In this document: positions 16,589-24,827 of the stretch, in pieces | How the letters are laid out: each line of letters opens with the position of its first letter | How positions within the stretch are numbered: the stretch's first letter is position 1 | DNA from: Oligoflexales bacterium | Lineage (GTDB): Bacteria > Bdellovibrionota_B > Oligoflexia > Oligoflexales > RGVZ01 | Direction of reading: 5' to 3' | DNA: 48,581 nucleotides | NCBI GenBank assembly: GCA_947479535.1 | Contig: CANJZQ010000015.1 | Span: 1 to 48,581, forward strand | The notes under the pieces: model-generated | What the model saw: the letters and a program-made list of their open reading frames with translations, nothing else | Databases searched by the model: none | Told to the model about the DNA's origin: nothing | Made by a program: the position numbers and the translations under genes

Positions 16589-17452
16589 TTAGTAGGAGTA
16601 GACACCACGCTTGGATTTGCGGCCCAGCCAGCCAGCCTCAACGTGTTTAACGAGAAGTGGGGATGGGCGGTAGCGTGGATCTCCGAGTCCTTCGTGGAGG
16701 ACGCGCATGATGGCGAGGCAAGTATCCAGGCCAATAAAATCAGCAAGGGTCAATGGGCCCATCGGCTGATTGGTGCCAAGCTTCATCCCCTTGTCGATGT
16801 CCTCTGCTGAAGCAACGCCTTCCATGAGGGCGTTGAAGGCCTCGTTGATCATTGGCATCAGGATCCGGTTCACCACAAAGCCGGGGTAATCAGCGCTCCG
16901 CGAGGTTTCCTTGCCCAGGGCGTGGGCAAGGTCAAGGATTCTCCTCGTTGTCTCTTCTGACGTTGTCATCCCCGGGATGATCTCCACCAGCTTCATGAGT
17001 GGCACTGGATTCATAAAGTGCATCCCGATGAACTGGCCCGGCCGGCTGGTGGCAGCCGCAAGGCGCGTGATCGGAATCGAGGACGTGTTGCTGGCAAAAA
17101 TGGTTGTGGCTGGAGTGATTTTGTCGATTTTTTGAAAGACCTCGACCTTCACCCTTTCATTTTCTGTGATGGCTTCCACGATCAGGTCGCATCCGGCAAG
17201 GGCCTGCATGTCGTTCTTGAAGCTCAAAGCCTTCAGGGCGCGTTCCCGGCTGGCAGAATCAATGACGTTTTTCCCGGCAAGTTTCTCCAGGGAAGCCTCG
17301 ATTCCAGATTTGGCCTTCTGCAGCTGGTTGTCGCTGACATCAACCAGCACCGTCTGAAGTCCGTGGGTCGCACAGACTTGTGCGATTCCCGCCCCCATTT
17401 GACCGCCGCCAATCACTCCAATTGTCTTAAATCCTGCGATTTCAATTCCCAT
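16589..17452 (-). CDS. 3-hydroxybutyryl-CoA dehydrogenase
   Basis: NAD(P)-dependent oxidoreductase converting 3-hydroxyacyl-CoA to 3-oxoacyl-CoA. 287 aa, the length of stand-alone Hbd/PaaH enzymes. The dinucleotide-binding GGGQMGAGIAQVCA lies near the N-terminus, followed by ASNTSSIPITRLA, GMHFMNPVPLMKLVEII containing the catalytic His, and the NRILMPMINEAF helix of the C-terminal domain. The start at 17452 has AGGTGG six bases upstream; an ATG at 17467 is also possible. It is first in the run hbd, crotonase, histone-like protein, mutY. Confidence 0.93.
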   Translation of the reverse strand: MGIEIAGFKTIGVIGGGQMGAGIAQVCATHGLQTVLVDVSDNQLQKAKSGIEASLEKLAGKNVIDSASRERALKALSFKNDMQALAGCDLIVEAITENERVKVEVFQKIDKITPATTIFASNTSSIPITRLAAATSRPGQFIGMHFMNPVPLMKLVEIIPGMTTSEETTRRILDLAHALGKETSRSADYPGFVVNRILMPMINEAFNALMEGVASAEDIDKGMKLGTNQPMGPLTLADFIGLDTCLAIMRVLHEGLGDPRYRPSPLLVKHVEAGWLGRKSKRGVYSY

Positions 17453-17505
17453 CTCGATCCACCTCATGCAAAAATCTCCGGGAATCTTAGATGAACAGGC
17501 CTTAA

Positions 17506-18891
17506 ATGCAACACATTCACCAGAATCCCTCCTTGTCCGAAACCCAGACCCTTAGTCTGGACGCCCGGTCGGTCTTGGACCGCCATGGACTGAAAGGATC
17601 AGTGTCGGAGTTGCTGCAATGGCTGGTCCTTGGCTCTGAACGGGTTTACGACAGCATTTACCTCGGCGGACGGGGCTCCCCTGTTCTATTCGGTTTGGGC
17701 CGCTCGGCGCTGGAATGGGGCGAGGTTCTGGCCGCGCAATTTGGTCATGATGCCGTTGCCTCGCGTTGGCCGCATGCCGCGTGTGGTCTTGTTGGGATTT
17801 TGTCTTACGATGACCTGGCCCGGTTGTCTTACCGCGAATCCATGGAGGTTCGGCGCGAATTCAAGCCGGGCCTATCTAAAGTCTGGGCCGTTCCCGCTGG
17901 TTTACAGATCGACGCCGGCCGCCAAGCGATCTTCGGTGTGTGGCCTTCACATCTGCGCGCAGCATCTCTGGCCCGGATTGATGATCTTTTGGACGGTGCC
18001 GTAGCCCATGCCGTCGGGGATTCCGGCCAGAAAAATCTGCCCCAGGACTGGGCAGACTGGCAGCCAGCATGCAGCGCAGAGGTCACGGACGACGGCTACC
18101 TTGAGAAAGCAGCCAAAGTCATTGAACTCATTCGGGACGGACGTTTTTATCAATTGAACCTGCTCCGGTTTTTTGAGCTGTCTGGATGCGCCCCTCAGGG
18201 GTGGCCGGGCAATAGAATTGAAAAGGTTGGTGGTTCCTGGTCTGCGATGATCGATGTCGACGATGGCGTCCGGGTCACATCTTTCAGTCCCGAACAATTT
18301 GTTTCAATTTCAGGCGAGCGCATTGAAACGTTTCCAGTCAAGGGAACCATTGCGCGGGATGCTGACCCCGACCGGGACGCAGCGAACGCCCGGAGGCTTC
18401 TTGAAAGCACCAAAGATTTGGCTGAACTTCATATGATTGTTGATTTGATGAGAAATGATTTTCACCGGATCTGTTTGCAGGGCTCGGTCGCCGTGCCTGT
18501 GGCCCAAGAGGTGCGGTCTCATGCCAATGTTCATCATTTGCATGCTCACGTAACAGGGAAGCTCAAGCCAGGCATCGATCTGGCTGGATTGATTGGGGCG
18601 ATTTGCCCGGCAGGGTCGATCACCGGAGCACCCAAGCTCGAAGTCATCAAATCGATCGATGGACTGGAGGGGCGTGCGCGTGGATACCATATGGGGCATG
18701 CCTTTCACTGGCGTTTTGATGGATCCTTTGATTCCTCTGTTTTGATCCGTACGATGGCCAGTAAATCCAATGGTACGTTTGAATTGGCCGTGGGAAGCGG
18801 TATCGTAGTGCACAGCGATCCCGCGGCGGAAATGGCAGAAATCACAGCCAAGGCGCGGGTGGCAACGTCTCCGGTTAAGAGGCTCAATTGA
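17506..18891 (+). CDS. pabB: Aminodeoxychorismate synthase component I (PabB-like chorismate-binding enzyme)
   Basis: Chorismate-utilising enzyme of 461 aa related to PabB and TrpE. The lysine of FPVKGT (276-281, K279) is the PabB-type residue that forms the covalent chorismate intermediate in making 4-amino-4-deoxychorismate, whereas TrpE usually has Ala-Gly here. Also visible are the DGRFYQLNLLR segment, DLMRND (313-318) and GSITGAPK (370-377). No pabA or pabC is in the window. The TGA overlaps the next ATG by one base. The likely role is folate (pABA) synthesis. Confidence 0.88.
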   Translation: MQHIHQNPSLSETQTLSLDARSVLDRHGLKGSVSELLQWLVLGSERVYDSIYLGGRGSPVLFGLGRSALEWGEVLAAQFGHDAVASRWPHAACGLVGILSYDDLARLSYRESMEVRREFKPGLSKVWAVPAGLQIDAGRQAIFGVWPSHLRAASLARIDDLLDGAVAHAVGDSGQKNLPQDWADWQPACSAEVTDDGYLEKAAKVIELIRDGRFYQLNLLRFFELSGCAPQGWPGNRIEKVGGSWSAMIDVDDGVRVTSFSPEQFVSISGERIETFPVKGTIARDADPDRDAANARRLLESTKDLAELHMIVDLMRNDFHRICLQGSVAVPVAQEVRSHANVHHLHAHVTGKLKPGIDLAGLIGAICPAGSITGAPKLEVIKSIDGLEGRARGYHMGHAFHWRFDGSFDSSVLIRTMASKSNGTFELAVGSGIVVHSDPAAEMAEITAKARVATSPVKRLN

Positions 18892-20618
18892 TGGCTCCAG
18901 GTAATTTCAAACGACATTCTCTTGCTATGACACTTGGCCGTCGCGTGCGCAACGTCGGTCGCATGGCCCAAATCATCAACGTCTTTGCTCGACATGGTTT
19001 CTGGGGATTCATTCGCGAGTCGCGGCTCGACCGCTGGCTGACTCCTGACCAGTTCCGGACTGCTGAGGCCCAGTCTTCGGCTGAAAATCGAGGTGATCGT
19101 GATTTGTCGTTACCCGAACGGCTCCGCATTTCATTTGAGGAGCTTGGTCCCGCTTTTGTAAAGCTGGGCCAAGTGCTTGCGGTTCGTGAGGATTTGCTTT
19201 CAGAAGATTATCTGTCTGAATTGCGCAAGCTGCACACTCAAGTCGAGCCCCTGCCATATCCCGTGATCCGTCAGCGCCTTGAGGAAGAACTTGGGTCCGA
19301 ACGCCTGGCGGACTTCGTTGAGATCAGCGAGCAACCTCTCGCTGCTGGTTCGATCGCGCAAGTTCATACAGCGAAATTATCCACTGGCGAAGACGTGGTC
19401 ATTAAAGTCCAGCGGCCCAACATTCGCAGCCAGATCGAGACCGATTTGCAGCTGATTGGAACTTTGGCAGCTCTGCTTGAAAAATATGTTCCTGAGTTGC
19501 GTTCCATTCGACTTTCGACCATGGCCGATGAACTTAGCCGTGCGATGTCGAGCGAGTTGGATTTTATTCGCGAGGCCGGAAGTACGACCAAATTCGCCGC
19601 GAATTTCAGGAATGTTCCCTATGTTGTGATTCCCGAAGTTTATTGGGCTTTTACCACGCAGCGCGTTTTGACGATGACTTACTTGCGCGGGACATCACCA
19701 TGGGACAAGGCGGAAATCCAGCGCCTTGGCTTGAATCCAGTCTTGCTCGTCGAGCAGGGGCTCGAGATGTTCCTGAAAATGGTTTTCGTGGATGGGCTGT
19801 ACCACGGCGATCTTCATCCAGGTAATCTTCTGGTTTTGCCTGAAAATCGCGTGGGTGTTTTGGATTTCGGCCTGGTCGTTCGCATTTCAAAGTTCACCCG
19901 CGAGCACTTGGCGGGGCTTCTGGTCGCCCTCGTGGCGGAAGATTTCGAGCGCATGGTCCAGCATTTCGTTGAATTGTCTGAGCCATCGCCGGACTTTGAC
20001 CTGGAACGATTCCAGCACGACATCGCAAATTCTGTGGCGCCGTTTGTTGGTTTGCGCCTGAAGGCTATTCGTTCCGGGGGGCTGCTTTTTGATTTGGCGA
20101 AGATTGCAGCGCGGCACGGCGTGCCAATGCCGCAAGAACTCATCATGTTTATCAAAACGCTGGTTCAGTTTGAAAGCATTGGGCTGCACCTGAATCCAGA
20201 CTTTGACATCATCGCGACTTGCGAGAAATTTACGGCCAAAATCGTCAAGGATCTGTATTCCCCTGAAAACCTTCGAGATCAGGCCATCGTGATCGGGCGG
20301 GATGCTGCAGCACTTTTGCGTCATGCGCCATTGCAGATGCGGCGTTTACTCAAGGCGGCTTTGGACGGAGATTTGCGGGTTCAGGTCGACAGTGAGAGCG
20401 TGGATGCCCTGGGGGATATTGTTGACCGGTCCTCTGCCCGCTTGGCTCTGAGCCTGATGGCCGCAGGCCTTTTCATTGCGGGGGCTATCTTGGCTCGCGA
20501 CACGGACGGCCGGTCCATGTTGGGCGTTCCCGTTCCGGCTTTGGTTGTCATGTTAACCGCCGCCGGTGCGAGTTTTTTGGTTCTGGTTTCGATTCTGAGA
20601 AAACGTTCGCTGTTTTGA
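18891..20618 (+). CDS. ABC1/UbiB-family atypical protein kinase-like protein
   Basis: 575-aa member of the UbiB/ADCK family, implicated in ubiquinone or other quinone and isoprenoid-lipid biosynthesis or trafficking. Family marks: KLGQ (91-94) in the inhibitory N-terminal extension, the Ala-rich loop AAGSIAQVH (151-159) in place of a P-loop, the lysine K172 in IKVQRP, HGDLHPGN with D307 and N312, and DFG (325-327). Two hydrophobic helices at the C-terminus (about 520-568) anchor it in the inner membrane. The ATG at 18891 overlaps pabB by one base. No ubi or men genes are nearby. Confidence 0.92.
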   Translation: MAPGNFKRHSLAMTLGRRVRNVGRMAQIINVFARHGFWGFIRESRLDRWLTPDQFRTAEAQSSAENRGDRDLSLPERLRISFEELGPAFVKLGQVLAVREDLLSEDYLSELRKLHTQVEPLPYPVIRQRLEEELGSERLADFVEISEQPLAAGSIAQVHTAKLSTGEDVVIKVQRPNIRSQIETDLQLIGTLAALLEKYVPELRSIRLSTMADELSRAMSSELDFIREAGSTTKFAANFRNVPYVVIPEVYWAFTTQRVLTMTYLRGTSPWDKAEIQRLGLNPVLLVEQGLEMFLKMVFVDGLYHGDLHPGNLLVLPENRVGVLDFGLVVRISKFTREHLAGLLVALVAEDFERMVQHFVELSEPSPDFDLERFQHDIANSVAPFVGLRLKAIRSGGLLFDLAKIAARHGVPMPQELIMFIKTLVQFESIGLHLNPDFDIIATCEKFTAKIVKDLYSPENLRDQAIVIGRDAAALLRHAPLQMRRLLKAALDGDLRVQVDSESVDALGDIVDRSSARLALSLMAAGLFIAGAILARDTDGRSMLGVPVPALVVMLTAAGASFLVLVSILRKRSLF

Positions 20619-20619
20619 A

Positions 20620-21093
20620 TTATGGATTGATCGATTCGTGCGACCCTTCGCGATCGACGTTCAAAATCAAGACCTGATCAATCTGTGAGCGCATGCCGCG
20701 AACGGTTGCTTCGACAGTGGCAAATACCGGTGCGTATTCCATGGAGCAAATGCGACCTGCTTCATCGCGGCTTTTCTTGATCTCAGCAAACACGACGAGG
20801 TCTTCGCCGACTTGTTTGGTTGCGAGATTGACCTTGCGACCCGAGGCATCGCAGTTGTTGGTTCCGATTTCAATGCGGCCTTTAACGATATAGGCGAAGT
20901 AGTCTGGATTGATTCCGCCCTGGGTTCTGTTGACTTCGAGTTCAGAGATCACGGCGGCTTTGGCTGAGATTTTCGCGATGGCTGGGCTTTCGTAGACCCC
21001 GCCGGCCATTGCGTGACTGGAGATTGCCAGGGTGCTCAAGAGAGCGATGATGTTGCGGGTGGCGAATTGAATGGCGATTTTTTTTGCAGACAT
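20620..21093 (-). CDS. Small exported protein of unknown function
   Basis: 157 aa with a signal peptide (positively charged start, hydrophobic core, SSHAMA cleavage near residue 31). The mature domain of about 125 aa contains two cysteines (NNCDASG and RICSMEY) that could form a disulfide and looks beta-rich. No family is recognised. The ATG at 21093 has AGGAAC upstream and removes a shorter unlike extension. It ends one base after the convergent ubiB stop and is preceded by a 214-base AT-rich intergenic region carrying a possible promoter and a perfect palindrome. Confidence 0.65.
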   Translation of the reverse strand: MSAKKIAIQFATRNIIALLSTLAISSHAMAGGVYESPAIAKISAKAAVISELEVNRTQGGINPDYFAYIVKGRIEIGTNNCDASGRKVNLATKQVGEDLVVFAEIKKSRDEAGRICSMEYAPVFATVEATVRGMRSQIDQVLILNVDREGSHESINP

Positions 21094-21173
21094 GTTGGTG
21101 TTCCTCTCGATTGGGTGCCTTAAAAGTGATTTCTTAAACACAAACGCCTTCTAACTCGGTTTCTAATGAAAGT

Positions 21174-21203
21174 GTTAGACTTGGCCGGCCAGTTAACTAT
21201 CAA
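21174..21203 (-). promoter_or_regulatory. Candidate sigma-70-like promoter
   Basis: On the minus strand TTGATA (21198-21203) is followed after 18 bases by TCTAAC (21174-21179), placing a start about 75 bases before the exported-protein gene at 21093. The match to consensus is moderate. Confidence 0.35.
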
Positions 21204-21213
21204 ATTAAAATAA

Positions 21214-21236
21214 ATATAATTTCTCAGAAATTATAT
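21214..21236. repeat. Perfect 23-bp AT-rich palindrome
   Basis: ATATAATTTCT (21214-21224) and its exact reverse complement (21226-21236) flank a single C. It lies just upstream of the candidate promoter for the exported-protein gene and about 70 bases after the MATE gene stop. It could be an operator or a weak AT-rich terminator hairpin for the MATE gene. Confidence 0.8.
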
Positions 21237-21307
21237 ATAAACATTCAATTTTATTGGGCTTTTAGTTTTCTGCCAACCGGACTTCGAATTTTGAATGCCG
21301 TGACGGA

Positions 21308-22693
21308 TCAAGAAATTTGGGGGGCGAGTGAAGGTGTTGGCGTCCGCCGGGTTAGTTGAACCCAGACAATGAGCAACCATATTGCAACGGCAATGAGGCC
21401 GGTTGCGAGTCCGATCCATAAGCCGAGGATGTTCATGCCCCGGCCAAAGCAGAGCCAAAGTCCAATGGGTAGGCCCAGCAGGTAGTAGCCAAGAAGGTTG
21501 GCCTGCATGGAGGCTGCGGTATTGCCGATTCCGCGCAAGGCTCCGGTGGCAGCAACTTGGATCCCGTCGAAGATCTGAAAAATGCCCATGTATAGCAGGC
21601 ATGACACGCCAAGGTTAAAAACAGCGGGATCTGTGGTGAAGCTCCCGTAGATGATTTCCGGAAACAGGAGCATGGCGATGCTGCTGATGGCCATGATCCC
21701 GGCACCAAGATAAATACCAGACCAGCCAGCGCGGCGCGCGCCATTGGTATCACCCTCACCAATCCGGTGGCCAACCATGACGGATGTTGCCTGAGAGATG
21801 CCAAGTGGAAACATGAAAGTGAATGAGGCGATGCGAAGGAGAACCTGATGTGCGGCGGTGGCCTGTGCTCCCAGGCGTGTGATGACAATGGTCGATAGTG
21901 AAAAGGCGCCAACTTCAGCAGCAGCCTGGGCAGCCGACGGAATGCCTAGTTTTAGAATATGGCGAAACGTTTCCAGATGGGGCGACCACGCCTGACGGAA
22001 TGTTTTGATCAACTGCCCGCCGTAAGACCAGTTGGAATAGGCAAGGATTGCCAGCACCATGAAAATCCGGGCGATCAAGGTTGCCAGCGCCGCCCCGCGT
22101 GCTCCAAGCGGTTCAAACCCGTAATGGCCCAGTACGAGGCCCATGTTGGCAAAATAGTTGACGAAGTTGGCAGCAACAATGATCACGGCCATGGCAATCG
22201 GGCGTTTGCGGGCCTGCCAGAATGAATTCATGATGTTGATGGTGATGACCAGAGGGAAACTCAGAAGGATCGTTTGCAGAAAGGCCTTTGCCGGATCCAG
22301 CATTTCAGCGCCAATTCCGATTTCCGGAAGGAAGTTGCTTGTGACCCAAAGGATTCCAACACCAAAGGTGGAGAGGGCCATTCCGATGATTAGTCCATGG
22401 AGGAGAAGGTTTTGGGCGTCTTTGGTGTGACCGGCGCCAAGCTTACGGGAAAGCATGGCATCCAGGGGCAAGACAACGGCTGAAACCGTCACTGTGACAA
22501 ACCAAAACAAGGCACCGCCCGTGCCAACTCCGGCCAAGGCGGCGGCACCGATTTGGCCAATGATCAAGGTGTCCACGATTTCCATGGCATACAGGCCCAC
22601 CCGGCTCATCACAACTGGAATGGCCAGGCGCGTCAACAAGGCAAGCTGATGGAACCGAGAATTCGTGATGGAGTTGTTGTCGGAAGGATTCAT
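21308..22693 (-). CDS. MATE-family multidrug efflux transporter
   Basis: Inner-membrane Na+- or H+-driven antiporter of 461 aa with 12 hydrophobic segments in two similar halves. Family features include PVVMSRVGLYAMEIVDTL in helix 1, the AALAGVGTGGALFW segment, and SAAQAAAEVGAFSLSTIVI with its AHQVLLRIAS continuation at the start of the second half. The NorM/DinF type is indicated; substrates of such pumps are organic cations, drugs or metabolites. It is divergent from urocanase with a 76-base gap. No adjacent regulator is seen. Confidence 0.92.
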   Translation of the reverse strand: MNPSDNNSITNSRFHQLALLTRLAIPVVMSRVGLYAMEIVDTLIIGQIGAAALAGVGTGGALFWFVTVTVSAVVLPLDAMLSRKLGAGHTKDAQNLLLHGLIIGMALSTFGVGILWVTSNFLPEIGIGAEMLDPAKAFLQTILLSFPLVITINIMNSFWQARKRPIAMAVIIVAANFVNYFANMGLVLGHYGFEPLGARGAALATLIARIFMVLAILAYSNWSYGGQLIKTFRQAWSPHLETFRHILKLGIPSAAQAAAEVGAFSLSTIVITRLGAQATAAHQVLLRIASFTFMFPLGISQATSVMVGHRIGEGDTNGARRAGWSGIYLGAGIMAISSIAMLLFPEIIYGSFTTDPAVFNLGVSCLLYMGIFQIFDGIQVAATGALRGIGNTAASMQANLLGYYLLGLPIGLWLCFGRGMNILGLWIGLATGLIAVAIWLLIVWVQLTRRTPTPSLAPQIS

Positions 22694-22769
22694 AGGTCGG
22701 TAGTGAAACAGTCTGGAGCGGCCATGGCAAGCCCGCTATGGTATAAAATAAGGCCCGGAGGCAGCCACG

Positions 22770-24815
22770 ATGTTCAATGAATTTGATATTTCAAGCCACA
22801 TGAGTTTTCAAGTCATGGAAGTGGGCGAGCCACTGCCGCCCAAGCCGAAATTTCAAGATGGGATTCGGCGGGCGCCGATGCGGCCGTTGCGCCTTGACCG
22901 GCAGGATGTCGAACTCGCCCTGAAAAATGCGCTGCGCTATATCCCACAACGGCATCACGCTGAACTGGCTCCAGAGTTTTTGGAAGAGCTGGTCACCAGA
23001 GGGCGGATTTACGGATACCGTTTCCGGCCTCAAGGCACGATCAAGGCCAATGCCGTAGACAGTTACAAGGGAAAGTGCCTCGAAGGCCGCGCGCTGCAAT
23101 TGATGATCGACAACAATCTCGATTTTGAGATTGCCCTCTATCCTTATGAACTCGTCACTTATGGCGAGACGGGCCAAGTTTGTCAGAACTGGATGCAGTA
23201 CCGCCTGATAAAAAAGTATTTGGAAAATATCACCCACGAACAAACCCTGGCCATCTACTCAGGCCATCCAATTGGCGTTTTCAAGAGTCACGCGATGGCA
23301 CCCCGTGTGATCACGACTAATGCATTGATGGTTGGCATGTATGACAACCCCGAGGCATGGCACCGTGCCGCTGCCATTGGTGTGGCGAATTATGGGCAGA
23401 TGACGGCGGGTGGCTGGATGTACATTGGCCCGCAGGGAATCGTCCACGGAACATACAACACGATCATGCTTGCAGGACGCCTCAAGCTCGGTTTGAAGGA
23501 ATCCCAAAATCTGGCGGGCAAACTGTTTGTGACCAGCGGACTTGGTGGCATGAGTGGAGCCCAGGGCAAGGCGGTGGAAATTGCGGGCGGAGTCGGAATC
23601 ATTGCGGAGGTTGATCCATCTCGCATTGAGACCAGGCGCAGCCAAGGTTGGGTGAGTGAAGTTGCGCTGACGCCTGCAGCTGCGTTTGCTGCAGCGGGCA
23701 AGGCCATGGCGGCGAAGGCACCACGGGCAATTGCGTTTCAAGGCAACATCGTGGATCTGTTGGAGTTTGCCGTTGAAAAGAAAATCCACATTGATCTGCT
23801 TTCAGACCAGACCAGCTGCCATGCCGTTTACGAAGGTGGTTACTGCCCGCAGGGAATCAGTTTTGATGAGCGCACGAGGCTTCTTGCAGAGGATCCGCTG
23901 ACCCTTCGCAAGCGGGTCGATCAGACCTTGCGGTGTCACTATGCTGCGGTGAAGGCGCTGGTCAAGCACGGGACGTATTTTTTCGATTACGGCAATGCTT
24001 TCATGAAGTCGGTATTCGATGCCGGGGTGAATGAGATCGTCAAAAATGGTCGCGACGAACGTGATGGATTTATCTTCCCAAGTTACGTGGAAGACATCCT
24101 TGGACCTGAACTTTTTGATTACGGGTACGGACCCTTTCGTTGGGTGTGCCTGAGCGGAAAACCTGATGATCTCGTGAAAACGGATCTTGCTGCTGCGGAC
24201 GTCATCAAGTCGATCAGATCCGAATTGCGTTACCAGGATCGTGATAATCTTGAGTGGGTGCAGGATGCCGGGAAAAACAAGTTGGTGGTGGGGTCTCAGG
24301 CCCGGATCCTTTATCAGGACGCCGGTGGACGCAGGGCGATTGCCTTGCGTTTCAACGAAATGGTTAGGCTTGGTGAGGTGGGGCCAATCATGTTGGGGCG
24401 CGATCATCATGATACGGGCGGCACGGATTCCCCCTTTCGCGAGACATCCAATATCAAGGATGGGTCGAACATCATGGCCGACATGGCCACGCAGATTTTT
24501 GCCGGGAACGCGGCCCGTGGCATGACCCTGGTGGCCTTGAACAATGGCGGCGGCGTAGGCATTGGCAAGTCCATCAACGGTGGATTTGGAATGGTTTTGG
24601 ATGGCAGCGAACGGGCCACCAAAGTGGTCGACATGGCAATGCCATGGGACGTCATGGGTGGCGTTGCGCGCCGGAGCTGGGCGCGGAATCAAAACTCAAT
24701 CGGTACCTGCATGGAATTCAACCGTGAGCATGAGGGTGAGCAACAGATCACACTGCCTTATGAGGCAGATCCAAAATTAATCGATGGATTGGTCGGAAAG
24801 CACTTCAACGTGTGA
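22770..24815 (+). CDS. hutU: Urocanate hydratase (urocanase), long form
   Basis: Second enzyme of histidine degradation, converting urocanate to 4-imidazolone-5-propanoate with tightly bound NAD+. The protein is 681 aa, about 120 longer than the common bacterial enzyme (about 555) and close to the long form found in animals and some bacteria. The Rossmann segment TSGLGGMSGAQG lies at 255-266, the GYCPQGISFDER segment at 357-368 and the active-site cysteine at C460 in FRWVCLSG. A GGAGG site precedes the ATG, and a TATAAA box at 22742-22747 could be its -10. No hutH, hutI or hutG is in the window; the next gene is an unrelated regulator. Confidence 0.95.
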   Translation: MFNEFDISSHMSFQVMEVGEPLPPKPKFQDGIRRAPMRPLRLDRQDVELALKNALRYIPQRHHAELAPEFLEELVTRGRIYGYRFRPQGTIKANAVDSYKGKCLEGRALQLMIDNNLDFEIALYPYELVTYGETGQVCQNWMQYRLIKKYLENITHEQTLAIYSGHPIGVFKSHAMAPRVITTNALMVGMYDNPEAWHRAAAIGVANYGQMTAGGWMYIGPQGIVHGTYNTIMLAGRLKLGLKESQNLAGKLFVTSGLGGMSGAQGKAVEIAGGVGIIAEVDPSRIETRRSQGWVSEVALTPAAAFAAAGKAMAAKAPRAIAFQGNIVDLLEFAVEKKIHIDLLSDQTSCHAVYEGGYCPQGISFDERTRLLAEDPLTLRKRVDQTLRCHYAAVKALVKHGTYFFDYGNAFMKSVFDAGVNEIVKNGRDERDGFIFPSYVEDILGPELFDYGYGPFRWVCLSGKPDDLVKTDLAAADVIKSIRSELRYQDRDNLEWVQDAGKNKLVVGSQARILYQDAGGRRAIALRFNEMVRLGEVGPIMLGRDHHDTGGTDSPFRETSNIKDGSNIMADMATQIFAGNAARGMTLVALNNGGGVGIGKSINGGFGMVLDGSERATKVVDMAMPWDVMGGVARRSWARNQNSIGTCMEFNREHEGEQQITLPYEADPKLIDGLVGKHFNV

Positions 24816-24827
24816 GGGGCGGCAGGT

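Noticed and set aside
23802-24692. A 296-codon open frame antisense to urocanase
   Set aside because: It is a mirror of the hutU codon pattern, has no ribosome site and reads as low-quality protein rich in His and Arg.
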